From contig NZ_JAFEUV020000003.1 in NCBI RefSeq assembly GCF_017355915.2, positions 1 to 64,000 on the forward strand: a stretch of DNA of 64,000 bases, read 5' to 3'. This DNA is from Telluribacter roseus. Its GTDB lineage: Bacteria > Bacteroidota > Bacteroidia > Cytophagales > Spirosomataceae. The notes below the pieces were generated by a model, which saw nothing but the letters and a program-made list of their open reading frames with translations, searched no databases and was not told the DNA's origin. Each line of letters begins with the position of its first letter. The stretch's first letter is position 1. This document shows, one piece after another, positions 6,573-15,999 of the stretch. A program made the translations under genes and the position numbers.

Positions 6573-8942
6573 CTAATCTACTTCGCTTTCGGCCTGTATC
6601 CGCTGATAGACCTGCCGCGCGTGCTCATACGCCTTCTGGGCGGCTTCGCGCTCCCGGGCGGCTATCTGCGGCGCTTTCTGACTCCAGCACTGATCTACGG
6701 CCCGGGCACACCAGTCGGCGCTCTTGCGGGAGGCACGGATGGGCTTGTTATTGATTTCAATAAAAATCGGATTGGTATGCGACGAAGGCAGGATACGCAG
6801 AGCTACCCAGCTACTACGCTCAATGGGTACTTCAAAGGTGAGATTACGGACGGTGCCATCAGCGAGTAGGGCCTTAGTGGCTACTACCTTGCCATTGACT
6901 ACCACCTCTACGGGTACCTCCCGGCTGGTACCCGTACGGGCGCGTTCCAAATCCCAGTACGGTTGCTTGTCGTAGCTGCGTTTGCGGATCTCCTCGTTAG
7001 GTACCTCGTCCAACCGAGCGGCTACCTGGGCCGTTACCTGTACCTTAGCCGGTTGTCGTAGCTTGAGTTCGCTCCCTTTAATGCCGACGGGGAGGCCGTT
7101 GACCTGGAAGTCCATCAGGTGACTCTTGCCATCCGACACGTAGGCCCGTCCCTGCCGGATACCTTCCACCCAGTCCTCATAGGTGAGTTTGTCGCTCAGT
7201 TGTACATAGCTGCGTCCCAGTCCGACCCGCTCTCCGTATATACAGGGGAAGTCCGTCTCGCCGCTGATGCGGGTCCGGAAACCGCAGTTGAGGGTATGGT
7301 ACCAGATGTTGAGCTCCCATACCGAGGGAGTATCTACGGTAGAGATAAAGTCCACGGCGTCGTGCGTAACATCTACGATGTACTCATTGGCCCCAATACC
7401 GTCAAACTTCGGCATCTCGAAGTGGGGGAGCTGGCTTGTCTTTACTTCCAGTCCCCAGCCCGAGTGCGCGAAGCCCACTACGGCCCCCTGCTTCCTGGCC
7501 CACTGCAGTACCGGCAGGTCCCAGGTCGGCCAGTCTTCCAGTACCTTGGTGCCTGGGTAGTCCTGATCCTTGAGGCGTAGCAGTACCAGATGACCACTGT
7601 GGCTGGACGGAAAGCCCGATACCTCCAGATCGTAGCGCATGAGGTTGTTGGCGGTGGAAAGGGCGTTGTCCTTGGCTTCAAAAAACTGCTTCTGGTAGTA
7701 GTAGCCCGGCCCCCAGGTCAGGACACTACCTACGTGCAGCGCTTCACCCAGTATATGGCGCATCATATCCTGCGGCAGTACCCCCTCCGTAGGTGACTCG
7801 TAGTGCATACAGCCCGCCGCGTGGATGTGGTGATCGCCCGAGTACCACCCCTGACGTGCTTGGCCCTTCCGGGCTTGACCCATGCGGGCAGGATCAATCC
7901 ACCGTTCCAGCCGAACCTTCAGCGTCTGAGACTGTCCGGGCAGTACCGTCAGGGTTTGTTGTTTCTCAAGGTACTCAGGGCCGCGCGTGTACCTGACGCT
8001 GTACTCTCCGGCCGGAAGCCGGATGGTTTCGCCGTGCGCGCGGTAGATCTGCGGGTGAAAGTTAAAGTCAGGTGCCAGACGCTTGGCGCGGGAAGGGTAG
8101 ATGCGCCCCTGCGGGTCCTGGATCAGAAAGGAGGCCGTCGTGGGCTGACCGTGCTCGTCGAGCACCTGAAATTGGACCTCCTGCGAGGGCTGACAGGTAA
8201 AGAGGATATCCACGTCGTTGCGAAATCCAATGTCCTGGGTACCCTGTCCTACGTTAAAGCTGATTTTGGCTTCGCGCTTTCCCCTATCGCGGCTGTAGAG
8301 CTGGATAATACGGTACTCAAGCTCAAGCCCCGATAGCTGGGGGCGTAGCGGAGGCTTGTCGTACATGCTCATATCCAGCCAGCGATTAGCCACATCAAAG
8401 GCAGTAATAGTCTGCTGGGGGCGCGAATCAAAGCTAAACTTAATGTCATTATTGCCCCGGGCGTACACGGGTAGGGCGTGGGGGCTTTCGGCTTTGAGTT
8501 GAGCCGTTACACCTGCCTCATTCCGTACCTTAACGAGGTATGTGCGCCACCCTTGCTCGGACAGTACGGGTTTGGCTGCGCCCTGATCTACCTTTACCCG
8601 GCTCTCGGGATTAATGTGTACTTCCAGCAGGCAGTACTTGTCCAGTACTTCCTGTATCTGCGTACGGGCTTTGGCTGCATCCATAGTGTGGGAGGCGTGC
8701 TCCAGTACCTGTCGGTCGGCGGCAGAGAGCGGCTCTCCCAGGTACTCCATAGCTTCCAGCAGACGCTTTACCTGGGCATTGAGGGGTTGCAGTTCTACGG
8801 ATTCGACTGTATGCCTATGCTGTGCCGTAGTCACGTATGGCAGCATATCTAGTAAGAATAGAAGTAAAGGTACCTTCCGGTAAATCCGGTACCTGGACAA
8901 AAACTGGCGGACTAATGAAAAGACGCTCCTGTGGGTGTGCAT
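6573..8942 (-). CDS. Secreted CehA/McbA-type PHP metallohydrolase
   Basis: Counted from the ATG at 8942, the protein has 789 residues. An upstream in-frame TTG at 9005 would add 21 residues of Cys/His-rich sequence and is less likely. A hydrophobic segment (KVPLLLFLLDMLPYV) looks like a signal sequence. Beta-rich domains follow, including a carboxypeptidase-regulatory-like segment. The PHP-like metal site reads GDHHIHAAGCMHY, then GFAHSGWG and GETDFPCIYG. The C-terminus adds a further beta domain. CehA/McbA proteins hydrolyse aryl esters or phosphate esters using a metal cluster. The physiological substrate here is unknown. It is convergent with the Usp operon. Confidence 0.85.
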   Translation of the reverse strand: MHTHRSVFSLVRQFLSRYRIYRKVPLLLFLLDMLPYVTTAQHRHTVESVELQPLNAQVKRLLEAMEYLGEPLSAADRQVLEHASHTMDAAKARTQIQEVLDKYCLLEVHINPESRVKVDQGAAKPVLSEQGWRTYLVKVRNEAGVTAQLKAESPHALPVYARGNNDIKFSFDSRPQQTITAFDVANRWLDMSMYDKPPLRPQLSGLELEYRIIQLYSRDRGKREAKISFNVGQGTQDIGFRNDVDILFTCQPSQEVQFQVLDEHGQPTTASFLIQDPQGRIYPSRAKRLAPDFNFHPQIYRAHGETIRLPAGEYSVRYTRGPEYLEKQQTLTVLPGQSQTLKVRLERWIDPARMGQARKGQARQGWYSGDHHIHAAGCMHYESPTEGVLPQDMMRHILGEALHVGSVLTWGPGYYYQKQFFEAKDNALSTANNLMRYDLEVSGFPSSHSGHLVLLRLKDQDYPGTKVLEDWPTWDLPVLQWARKQGAVVGFAHSGWGLEVKTSQLPHFEMPKFDGIGANEYIVDVTHDAVDFISTVDTPSVWELNIWYHTLNCGFRTRISGETDFPCIYGERVGLGRSYVQLSDKLTYEDWVEGIRQGRAYVSDGKSHLMDFQVNGLPVGIKGSELKLRQPAKVQVTAQVAARLDEVPNEEIRKRSYDKQPYWDLERARTGTSREVPVEVVVNGKVVATKALLADGTVRNLTFEVPIERSSWVALRILPSSHTNPIFIEINNKPIRASRKSADWCARAVDQCWSQKAPQIAAREREAAQKAYEHARQVYQRIQAESEVD

Positions 8943-9272
8943 ATGTACGTGCTTTAGAAAAGGGCAGCAGTAGTGTTGCCTGCTGTATCGCTTGTGAGGG
9001 CACAAGTCAAAGCAAGATATAAAGACTTATAGTAAAGCCCAATAAGTTATAGCAGGAAGCTTTTGGGAATGGCAGAGGTTACTAAAAAAGCAGCAGGATT
9101 AGGATGTAACCTCTAGTCGATATAATTATTTCGACTATTTAACAATTAGGTAACAAACCGTCAGAAAACAGAGCGCGGTGGTGGGAAAGCGAAGGGCAAA
9201 AGTGTAGAACTAAGGCAACAAGTAACTGCTTGCCTCATTTAAGGTTTTTCTGTAAAAATCTATGCCTTACCA
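8943..9272. other. Non-coding stretch upstream of the PHP hydrolase
   Basis: About 330 bases hold no convincing gene. The region is likely to contain the promoter of the minus-strand hydrolase, but no TAnnTTTG match could be placed with confidence. No repeat or RNA structure was recognised. Confidence 0.5.
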
Positions 9273-9527
9273 TCAGGCTGCAAGAGTTGATGTATTGCCT
9301 CTTGCTGTTCCCAGACCAATAACATCCTGTATTACGCCACAGATTTCACTCATTTTTTGCTCTTCAAAAAAGGTCAAAAGCGCAGGGAGACAAGCCGGGT
9401 TGATGGTCCCAAACATCTCACGAAAGCTGTTTAGATCATCATTAGTATAGTCTACCTCATAACCGCGCTCAACTACTTGCATAGCTTTGATCACTTGAAT
9501 AATGGAGCCATGGAAATCTCTAACCAT
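9273..9527 (-). CDS. Small hypothetical protein (doubtful)
   Basis: An 84-residue open frame starting with ATG has protein-like composition (balanced charges, helical segments such as DDLNSFREMF and PALLTFFEEQKMSEI). No family is recognised. It stands alone in a roughly 0.9-kb space between a minus-strand and a plus-strand gene, with no clear promoter or ribosome binding site. It could be a genuine small gene, the remnant of a larger one, or chance. Confidence 0.35.
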   Translation of the reverse strand: MVRDFHGSIIQVIKAMQVVERGYEVDYTNDDLNSFREMFGTINPACLPALLTFFEEQKMSEICGVIQDVIGLGTARGNTSTLAA

Positions 9528-9835
9528 TTACACAGAATTTTGCTTTACAACATTTTATTGTAACCATAAGGGTTCACTGGTAGCTAATAGCAAAAGAACT
9601 GTACCAGCAGTTACTATACGTTTGGGTTCTGACGGGCTGGGAGTTGTGAGAAAGAGGAGTCTTCCGGCGAAGCTAAGAAGAGATGTAACCTGTCACTGGG
9701 AGGGCAGAAGTGGCTACCAGGGGTTAGTTGTACGGGAGTATGCAGGTGTACGCTGAGGTAAATCGGATAGAACATGAGTAGGTCAGCTGACGTAGGAGGT
9801 TTAGTACTAGAAGCTTACCAACACCTTGCATACCT
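9528..9835. other. Non-coding stretch before the cytochrome c protein
   Basis: About 300 bases without a supported gene. An 84-codon plus-strand frame here has poor protein character. The promoter of the next gene should lie in it, but no consensus element was identified. Confidence 0.45.
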
Positions 9836-12103
9836 ATGAAGCAGACCATATGGTGTAGCGCCGCCCTGGCTATCTTCTCACTGGTGACCATTGCTGCTTA
9901 CCAGAGTACACCATCTGATGAGCAGGAAGACCCTTTTACTACGCCTCGTACCGTCAGCCAGGTACCTACTACACGTCCTCTGCCACCGGAAGAAGCCCTG
10001 AAGACATTTCGGCTACCCAGGGGGTATAAGCTGGAAGTAGTAGCCAGCGAACCCATGATCGCGGAGCCGGCTTCGCTGGCCTGGGACGGTAACGGCCGCC
10101 TGTACGTAGCCCAGCTGGAGACCTACATGCAGACGATCGATGCCAGGGAGCAGGACGAATCCCGAAGCCGCGTAATGCTGCTGGAGGATACCGACAACGA
10201 CGGTAAGATGGACAAGAGCTCCGTATTTATTGACGGGCTGCTGTCGCCCCGCATGATCCTGTGCGTAGGGCGCGAGCTACTGGTCAATGAAACCAACTCC
10301 TATGATATAATTGCCTATAAAGATACCAACGGGGACGGCCGGGCCGATCAGAAACGGGTAGTGTATAAGCATCCGAAGAAAGCCTTTGGTAACGTAGAGC
10401 ACCAGCGCAGCGGGCTCGACTGGAACCTGGACAACTGGATATACGTCACTACTGATCCGGTCAGGTTTCGGTACAAGAAGGGGCGATTAGAGGCAGATAC
10501 ACTCGTCAGTGGCTCCAACGGACAGTGGGGGCTTACGCATGATAACTACGGTCGCCTGTTTTTTAGTCGGGCGGCGTCGGGCATTGCAGCCTCCGGCTTT
10601 CAGATCAATCCTGTGTACGGGCAGCTTGACCTGGCTGATGCCACCGATAAGGAATTTAGTCAGGTGTGGCCCATCATCAAGACGCCGGATGTCAACGGCG
10701 GCCCCCGTACCCTGCGGCCCGACAGTACTATGTTTGGCTTTACGTCGGTGTGTGGGCAGTCGGTTTTCCGGGGCGACAGGCTGCCACGCAGTATGCAGGG
10801 GGATTATATAGCGGCTGAGCCGGTGGGACGATTTATCCGCCGCGCCAACATCATCGATAGCGACGGCAAGATCACGCTGAGCAATGTCTACAAGCAGGAT
10901 GAGTTTATTGCCTCCACGGATATGAACTTCCGCCCGGTCAATACCTATACCGGGCCCGATGGCTGTCTGTACATTGTTGACATGTACCGGGGCATCATTC
11001 AGGAGTCGACCTGGGCGCAGCCGGGCAGCTTCCTGTACGATCAGATCATGAGCAAAGGCCTTCACAAAAACGTAAGGAACGGCCGCATCTATCGGCTGGT
11101 GTACGAGGGGATGGAGCGGGGACCCAGGCCCCGTATGCTGGATGAGCCGGCCAGCCAGCTGGTCACCTACCTGGACCATCCCAATGGCTGGTGGCGCGAT
11201 AATGCACAGAAGGAGCTAGTAGTACGGGGAGATAAATCAGTAGTACCCGCCCTGCGCAGAAAGGCAACCGGCCAGACCCGTACCTCAACACTGGGCCGGT
11301 TGCACGCCTTATGGACACTGGAAGGACTGGAGTCGCTGGATAAACCAACGCTGCTGGCGGCCCTCAAAGCTACCGATGTACAGATCCGAAAGGCGGCCGT
11401 TCGGATGAGTGAGCCTTACCTTCATAAAGCGGACGCCACTGTACTGACTGCGCTGCAAACCATGGCCCACGATGCCAGCCGGGATGTGCAAAGCCAGTTG
11501 GTGCTGTCACTAAGTACTTCCTACTCACCGCAGGCGAAACTACTTGCCGAAAAAATAATGGCCCAGAAGCCAGATGACGAACTGCTGGCGGGTATACAGA
11601 AAAGCCTTAAGAAGAACGAGGAGGCTCAGCGGTACGGCTACAAACTCCTGGCGCTGGAAGAGCCGGTGCGCAGGTCTATAGTAGAAGGGGCTACTATCTT
11701 CAACTCCCTCTGCGCCTCCTGCCACGGTCCGGAAGGGCAGGGGCTGGCTACCCGCATTGCCCCGCCGCTCATCAGCAAATTCAAACTCATCGAGAACAAG
11801 GATGAGGTAATCAAGATCATGCTGCACGGCCTGAAGGGCCCCGTAGATGGTCATGTATACAACGACCAGATGCCCCCGATGGGCAGCAACAGCGACGAGT
11901 GGATAGCCGCGGTGCTTAACTACGTACGCTACGACCTCTGCATGCGCAGCTTCCCCCAGATGAACGCCGGGTACATCAACTGGGTTATCGTAAAGCCGGA
12001 GCAGGTACAAGCCGTCCGGCAGCAAACGGCCGGACGTACCACCGCCTGGACCTGGCAAGAGCTACTGGCCGAGCGGGAAAAGCTGCGTGGAGCCCAGAAG
12101 TAG
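9836..12103 (+). CDS. Beta-propeller dehydrogenase with HEAT repeats and cytochrome c domain
   Basis: The protein has 755 residues with an N-terminal signal sequence (MKQTIWCSAALAIFSLVTIAA). Residues about 55-420 resemble the PVC-type/GDH-like beta-propeller, with two calcium-loop-like segments (DTDNDGKMDK, DTNGDGRADQ) and the conserved FGFTSVCGQSVFRGD. Residues about 430-580 look like HEAT repeats (LVTYLDHPNGWWRDNAQKEL). The C-terminus is a class I cytochrome c domain with haem motif C626-A-S-C629-H630 and a later methionine ligand candidate in DQMPPMGS. Such proteins are periplasmic oxidoreductases that pass electrons to the respiratory chain. The substrate is not known. The gene appears to stand alone. 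Confidence 0.85.
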   Translation: MKQTIWCSAALAIFSLVTIAAYQSTPSDEQEDPFTTPRTVSQVPTTRPLPPEEALKTFRLPRGYKLEVVASEPMIAEPASLAWDGNGRLYVAQLETYMQTIDAREQDESRSRVMLLEDTDNDGKMDKSSVFIDGLLSPRMILCVGRELLVNETNSYDIIAYKDTNGDGRADQKRVVYKHPKKAFGNVEHQRSGLDWNLDNWIYVTTDPVRFRYKKGRLEADTLVSGSNGQWGLTHDNYGRLFFSRAASGIAASGFQINPVYGQLDLADATDKEFSQVWPIIKTPDVNGGPRTLRPDSTMFGFTSVCGQSVFRGDRLPRSMQGDYIAAEPVGRFIRRANIIDSDGKITLSNVYKQDEFIASTDMNFRPVNTYTGPDGCLYIVDMYRGIIQESTWAQPGSFLYDQIMSKGLHKNVRNGRIYRLVYEGMERGPRPRMLDEPASQLVTYLDHPNGWWRDNAQKELVVRGDKSVVPALRRKATGQTRTSTLGRLHALWTLEGLESLDKPTLLAALKATDVQIRKAAVRMSEPYLHKADATVLTALQTMAHDASRDVQSQLVLSLSTSYSPQAKLLAEKIMAQKPDDELLAGIQKSLKKNEEAQRYGYKLLALEEPVRRSIVEGATIFNSLCASCHGPEGQGLATRIAPPLISKFKLIENKDEVIKIMLHGLKGPVDGHVYNDQMPPMGSNSDEWIAAVLNYVRYDLCMRSFPQMNAGYINWVIVKPEQVQAVRQQTAGRTTAWTWQELLAEREKLRGAQK

Positions 12104-12117
12104 TAGCGGTAGCGGAG

Positions 12118-13038
12118 TTATGGCTGGGTAGAAAGGTTCATTTCCAGTGCCGATCTATCCCACTGCGCCAGATCAGCGGCCGCCTCGTAGGTACTTCGCA
12201 GAAAGCCCAGTAGCATGGCCGAAGGGTTTTCGGCCCGTTGTATGACCTCGTAGGGTAGTATGAATTCTCCCAATTGTGGATGGTAGTACGCTTGTTCGGG
12301 TTGTACGGTAGCCTGTTTGTATCCATCCGGCTCGGGGTAGATATAGCTGTAAAAGGCGGCTTGCGGAAATGCCCCACTACCTGGCCAGAAACCACAACTA
12401 CTTACTTCCTGCGAATACGCTTCCTGAGCTACCCAGTCGGGCAGGTTGGGTACACCGCCCGGGTGCTTCGGCGCCTCGCGGCCCGAGAAGCGCGTAACGG
12501 CCAGGTCAAAGCTACCCCAGAAGAAATGCACCGGACTGCACTTCCCCCTAAACTCCGAACGGAAGCGGGTAAATACCTCCTGCGCCCGAAGCAGTGCCTG
12601 ATGAAGTGCCGCCGCCTGCTGGGGATCGTAGGTAGCGTGTGCATGATCCTCGTGGAAAGGAATAGGATCTACCAACTCGTTGGGTACGGGATGAATATCT
12701 ACCTCAATACCCAGTTGTCTCAGGGCACTGAGTACCTTCTCATAACAGCCAGCCACCGACAGCTCCTGTAAATCAAAAAAGCGTTCTTCTCCTGCACTGG
12801 TCTTAATGAGCAGCTGGTGCTTATGAAAATCAAAGTCAATCTGAAAGGGTTTGTTTACATCCGGGATGGTAGAGGTAGTCAGGCCGGTGGGGGTAACGTA
12901 CAGCGTTACGTGCCAGGAGTGGTTAATCCAAGGCGTTTTAGTCAGCCGGATCTTCCCTACGATCTGCGTCCACAGATGCAGTGTTTCGTAAGTCGCCCGG
13001 GCTTTTTCAAAGGAGAGTTCAGGCCATACTGATTTCAT
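12118..13038 (-). CDS. DUF5996 family protein
   Basis: The protein has 306 residues and matches DUF5996 along its whole length: an N-terminal ETLHLWTQIVGKIRL, then WHVTLYVTPTGLTTS, then CSPVHFFWGSFDLAVTRFSGR, and finally FLRSTYEAAADLAQWDRSALE. There is no signal peptide or membrane segment, so it should be cytoplasmic. The family is widespread but has no established function. The gene converges on the upstream cytochrome c gene with only 14 bases between stops. Confidence 0.9.
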   Translation of the reverse strand: MKSVWPELSFEKARATYETLHLWTQIVGKIRLTKTPWINHSWHVTLYVTPTGLTTSTIPDVNKPFQIDFDFHKHQLLIKTSAGEERFFDLQELSVAGCYEKVLSALRQLGIEVDIHPVPNELVDPIPFHEDHAHATYDPQQAAALHQALLRAQEVFTRFRSEFRGKCSPVHFFWGSFDLAVTRFSGREAPKHPGGVPNLPDWVAQEAYSQEVSSCGFWPGSGAFPQAAFYSYIYPEPDGYKQATVQPEQAYYHPQLGEFILPYEVIQRAENPSAMLLGFLRSTYEAAADLAQWDRSALEMNLSTQP

Positions 13039-13227
13039 AGTCTTCCAGACTTGGGATTTATATTTCAGGTACTTGCGATTGAGTCTCTTTACAGAAACTA
13101 CCAGCCAGAGGTTCTGTTTTAAGTCATTATGAAAAGCAGCGTTAGGAGTTTTTATAGTAAGATTTAATAAGGAAATGAAGAGTCGGCGGGAAGGGAAGTA
13201 GCCATCTTCAATAAGCCTATATAAACC

Positions 13228-13259
13228 AAATAGCCCGACTCACAGGAGTCGGGCTATTT
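13228..13259 (-). terminator. Terminator of the 13808-13278 operon
   Basis: A 13-bp perfect stem (AAATAGCCCGACT) around a 6-base loop lies 19 bases after the stop of the minus-strand gene at 13278. It follows the end of the alcohol dehydrogenase operon. Confidence 0.75.
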
Positions 13260-13277
13260 GCTAGATACTAGCATTGA

Positions 13278-13796
13278 TTAATCATCTTTGTCGCGGCTCA
13301 GGAAGGCGTACAGAGCTGTTACTACCAGTGCCCCGATAGCTACCTTTTTAGCCAGCCCCATTGGATTGTGCTTCAGCTCAGCTTTCATGCCCCGCTCGGC
13401 AAATATATTAGGGAAATGCCCCTTCTTGATATCATCAATAATACCTTCCACTACGTTGACGCGGTCGGCCAGGAGTAGCGGGAGCCAGTGGCCATAGCTG
13501 GACTCGCTGTACTGAAAGGCATAGCGCCGGAGCTGGCCACTGAGGCCCTGAGGCGGCACTGTGGCTCCAAAGACGGCCGTTACATTCGGGCGCTCGTTGG
13601 AGTGCATTACCTCCGTAATGATAGGCTGCTGTGCCGGACGCTCCCAATTATACCCCTTATGCTCATCGTTGTTACGCTGCTTCATGGGGTAAGTCGGATC
13701 ATTTTTAGGGTCCGCATCTATACCCCAGCCTTTGATGTGTGAGTGGTCACCGCCTCTGTTATTTTCAAAAGGCATGTCTTCAATCTTCTTTTCCAT
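13278..13796 (-). CDS. Hypothetical protein with C-terminal membrane helix
   Basis: The protein has 172 residues and no known domain. The first 60 residues are polar and look disordered, rich in Asp, Asn, His and Pro (HSHIKGWGIDADPKNDPTYP). A middle segment (QGLSGQLRRYAFQYSESSYGHWLPLLLADRVNVVEG) is probably folded. A single C-terminal hydrophobic helix (VAIGALVVTALYAFLS) ends in RDKDD, giving a tail-anchored arrangement. A good ribosome binding site (AAGGA) precedes the ATG. It lies 11 bases after the alcohol dehydrogenase gene and is very likely cotranscribed, so a link to that enzyme is suggested but not shown. Confidence 0.8.
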   Translation of the reverse strand: MEKKIEDMPFENNRGGDHSHIKGWGIDADPKNDPTYPMKQRNNDEHKGYNWERPAQQPIITEVMHSNERPNVTAVFGATVPPQGLSGQLRRYAFQYSESSYGHWLPLLLADRVNVVEGIIDDIKKGHFPNIFAERGMKAELKHNPMGLAKKVAIGALVVTALYAFLSRDKDD

Positions 13797-13807
13797 AACG
13801 TCCTTTT

Positions 13808-14962
13808 TTACATTCTGGCTGATGGTGGAATAAGTACTGGCTTAATGCAGTTATCCAGCTTATCGGCAAATATGCGATAGGCATCGGACACCTCTTCCAG
13901 AGGTATGCGGTGGGTGATGAGAGCCTTAGGGTCCAAGATACCATTCTGCACGTGCTCAATCAATCTTGGCAGCAGGCGTTTTACCGAGGCCTGGTTGGCC
14001 CGGATGGTAATACCCTTGTTCACTACGTTGCCGATAGGTACCAGGTTATCTGTAGGTCCGTATACCCCTACAATGGACACAATACCTCCCTTCTTTACAG
14101 AGTTTATGGCCCAGTGCAGTGCCGTAGCTGATCCGGCCTGTAACAATAGCTTCCGACCGGTTATAGTCTGCAGAGTACTGCCCGCGGCTTCGGCTCCTAC
14201 GGCATCAATACATACATCGGCTCCCAGTGAGTCGGTTGTGCGTTTGATAAATACCACCGGGTCTTCCAGTGACTTAAAGTTGTATGCCTCGCACTGAGCG
14301 TAGTTCTTGGCAAATTCCAGCCGGTAGTCTATATGATCAATAATGATCACGCGCCCGGCTCCAAACAGCCACGAGCAGCGGGCTGCCATAATCCCCACCG
14401 GACCGGCTCCGAACACAACCACCGTATCACCGGGCTGAATACCGCCCATTTCGGCAGCCTGATAGCCGGTGGGTACCACGTCAGTAAGCATTACGGCATC
14501 GTCGGGGTCCATACCCTCCGGTATAATCGTAGGTCCTACGTTGGCATAGGGGACCCGTACGTATTCGGCCTGGCCACCGGCAAAGCCCCCGGTGGTGTGG
14601 GAGTAGCCAAATATCCCTCCGGCAGCCGTAGCCATCGGATTAGCCTCATGGCAGTTACCAAACAGTCCCTGCTTACAGAAGGCGCACCGCCCACAGGCAA
14701 TATTGAAAGGTACCAGTACGGTGTCACCCACTTTGATCTTGTGTACATCCGAGCCTATTTCCTCCACCACTCCGACAAACTCGTGTCCAAATGTTTCGCC
14801 GACCCGGGTATCAGGCACGTTGCCATTATACAAGTGCAGGTCAGATCCACAAATACAGGAGCGGGTTACCCGCACAATGGCATCTTCGGGATGCTGTATC
14901 TGGGGTAGGGGTTTGTGGTCGATGCGGACCCGTTGCGGTCCTCGGTAGTTCATTGCCAGCAT
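13808..14962 (-). CDS. Zinc-dependent alcohol dehydrogenase
   Basis: The protein has 384 residues in the medium-chain dehydrogenase family. Catalytic zinc ligands appear in CICGSD (C38) and GHEF (H60-E61). The structural zinc site is the four-cysteine group in CGRCAFCKQGLFGNC. The nucleotide fold is marked by VVFGAGPVGIMAA. The closest pattern is the glutathione-independent formaldehyde dehydrogenase-like branch (FGYSHTTGGFAGGQAEYVRVPYA). It oxidises an alcohol or aldehyde with NAD(P). The first gene of a two-gene operon. A second ATG three codons in is an alternative start. Confidence 0.9.
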   Translation of the reverse strand: MLAMNYRGPQRVRIDHKPLPQIQHPEDAIVRVTRSCICGSDLHLYNGNVPDTRVGETFGHEFVGVVEEIGSDVHKIKVGDTVLVPFNIACGRCAFCKQGLFGNCHEANPMATAAGGIFGYSHTTGGFAGGQAEYVRVPYANVGPTIIPEGMDPDDAVMLTDVVPTGYQAAEMGGIQPGDTVVVFGAGPVGIMAARCSWLFGAGRVIIIDHIDYRLEFAKNYAQCEAYNFKSLEDPVVFIKRTTDSLGADVCIDAVGAEAAGSTLQTITGRKLLLQAGSATALHWAINSVKKGGIVSIVGVYGPTDNLVPIGNVVNKGITIRANQASVKRLLPRLIEHVQNGILDPKALITHRIPLEEVSDAYRIFADKLDNCIKPVLIPPSARM

Positions 14963-15340
14963 AGTCTGTTCCTTTCCGTTTTATCGTTTCCAAATCAATT
15001 AAGCAATCTTACCTCGTAGTTTGGGAAGGGCTACCGGACTAGTACCAGAGTAGATAGACGTACATCCGGTAAAACGTATAAACCGGGATGGGGTAGTATT
15101 GTTTGGCCTGGACACCAGTGACAACCAAACTTGTAATTAGGCGTGACTCTGGAAAATCCTGTAAATGGGGAGGTATATCCTACCAGGTATGGCGAACGGC
15201 CACCGGGCTGAATCAGGGAGAAGAAGGCTCTCCGGAGTCTAAAAAAGCCGGGGCTTTGGAGAAAATTGGCGCAGATATTGCTTGCTGGGTAAATCAACTT
15301 GATAAGAGTAATTTTACACCAAGAATAGACTTGATTATCA
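14963..15340. other. Divergent intergenic region
   Basis: 378 bases separate the minus-strand alcohol dehydrogenase from a plus-strand hypothetical. Two overlapping frames of under 90 codons on opposite strands have no protein character. The region should hold both promoters. No clear consensus or RNA structure was found. Confidence 0.45.
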
Positions 15341-15739
15341 ATGGAAAATGTCCCTCCCGCTGAAAAAAAACTACTCCTTTGGCAAATGCTCGGAATCTGT
15401 GTATTGGTGCTACTTGCACTGGTTCAGATGAGGCGAGCCATACCAGATCCTTCCCCCGTTACTGAACTGATCCCTGAGGCCAATGTGACTGTCGCCCATG
15501 ACTCCCGAAGGTACAACGCTACCAAGGCCCTCAAGGAAGGCCTGAAAGATCCCGCAAGCTATCAGGAAATCGACTACCGCGAATTTTTTGCTAACAGTTC
15601 TGATCCTAACCGGTACTATCAGGCTTCCATTCGATTTAAAGCCAAAGATGCCTCAGGAGCCTATGCTGTGCAGAGGCTTTGCTTCCACTTCACCAGAGAG
15701 GGCATCGTAACCGAAACCTTCCTGTGCGACTTCAGGTAG
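15341..15739 (+). CDS. Membrane-anchored hypothetical protein
   Basis: The protein has 132 residues. One hydrophobic helix (about 11-27, LLWQMLGICVLVLLALV) follows a short charged start, so it is a bitopic inner-membrane protein with an exported or cytoplasmic C-terminal domain. The second half (ATKALKEGLKDPASYQEIDYREFF...YYQASIRFKAKDASGAYAVQR) resembles small domains in other Bacteroidota proteins that measure as one strand-rich unit. No enzyme motif is present. A palindromic hairpin follows at 15757. Confidence 0.7.
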   Translation: MENVPPAEKKLLLWQMLGICVLVLLALVQMRRAIPDPSPVTELIPEANVTVAHDSRRYNATKALKEGLKDPASYQEIDYREFFANSSDPNRYYQASIRFKAKDASGAYAVQRLCFHFTREGIVTETFLCDFR

Positions 15740-15756
15740 CGCAGGAAGGTTTAGAA

Positions 15757-15794
15757 ATCAGCCGCAGGTACTTGCATCGAAGTACCTGTCTGAT
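15757..15794 (+). terminator. Hairpin after 15341-15739
   Basis: The inner perfect 8-bp stem AGGTACTT/AAGTACCT with 6-base loop is extended by ATCAG/CTGAT after short bulges. It lies 17 bases past the stop codon and probably terminates that gene. The T-run is weak. Confidence 0.5.
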
Positions 15795-15855
15795 TCTCTC
15801 TGTAAAGCGGGGATGGAGTGAGGCAACTGGTGCCCGGGTAGTTCGTACTGTGGAC

Positions 15856-15999
15856 TCAGGCAGCTGTTGCCTTGTGTCTTTCGCGTGTCTTTAGCATTGA
15901 TTTGCTTCGCCGGGTAGTGTTGTTAAACTTGTAGGAACAGATAGCTCCCCAAATACCCACAGACCACATCAGACAGATGATGATTTCGAAGATTCTCAT
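15856..15999 (-). CDS. Small membrane protein (doubtful)
   Basis: A 47-codon frame starting at ATG encodes a hydrophobic N-terminal helix (IFEIIICLMWSVGIWGAIC) and a very basic tail (TTRRSKSMLKTRERHK). This layout is typical of small membrane proteins, but no homologue, promoter or strong ribosome site supports it. Confidence 0.3.
   Translation of the reverse strand: MRIFEIIICLMWSVGIWGAICSYKFNNTTRRSKSMLKTRERHKATAA

Noticed and set aside
7803-8336. 177-codon plus-strand frame opposite the PHP hydrolase
   Set aside because: No family features, and it lies within a convincing gene on the other strand.
15031-15363. Two overlapping frames of fewer than 90 codons before the 15341 gene
   Set aside because: They are on opposite strands, with no start signals, no family and poor composition.
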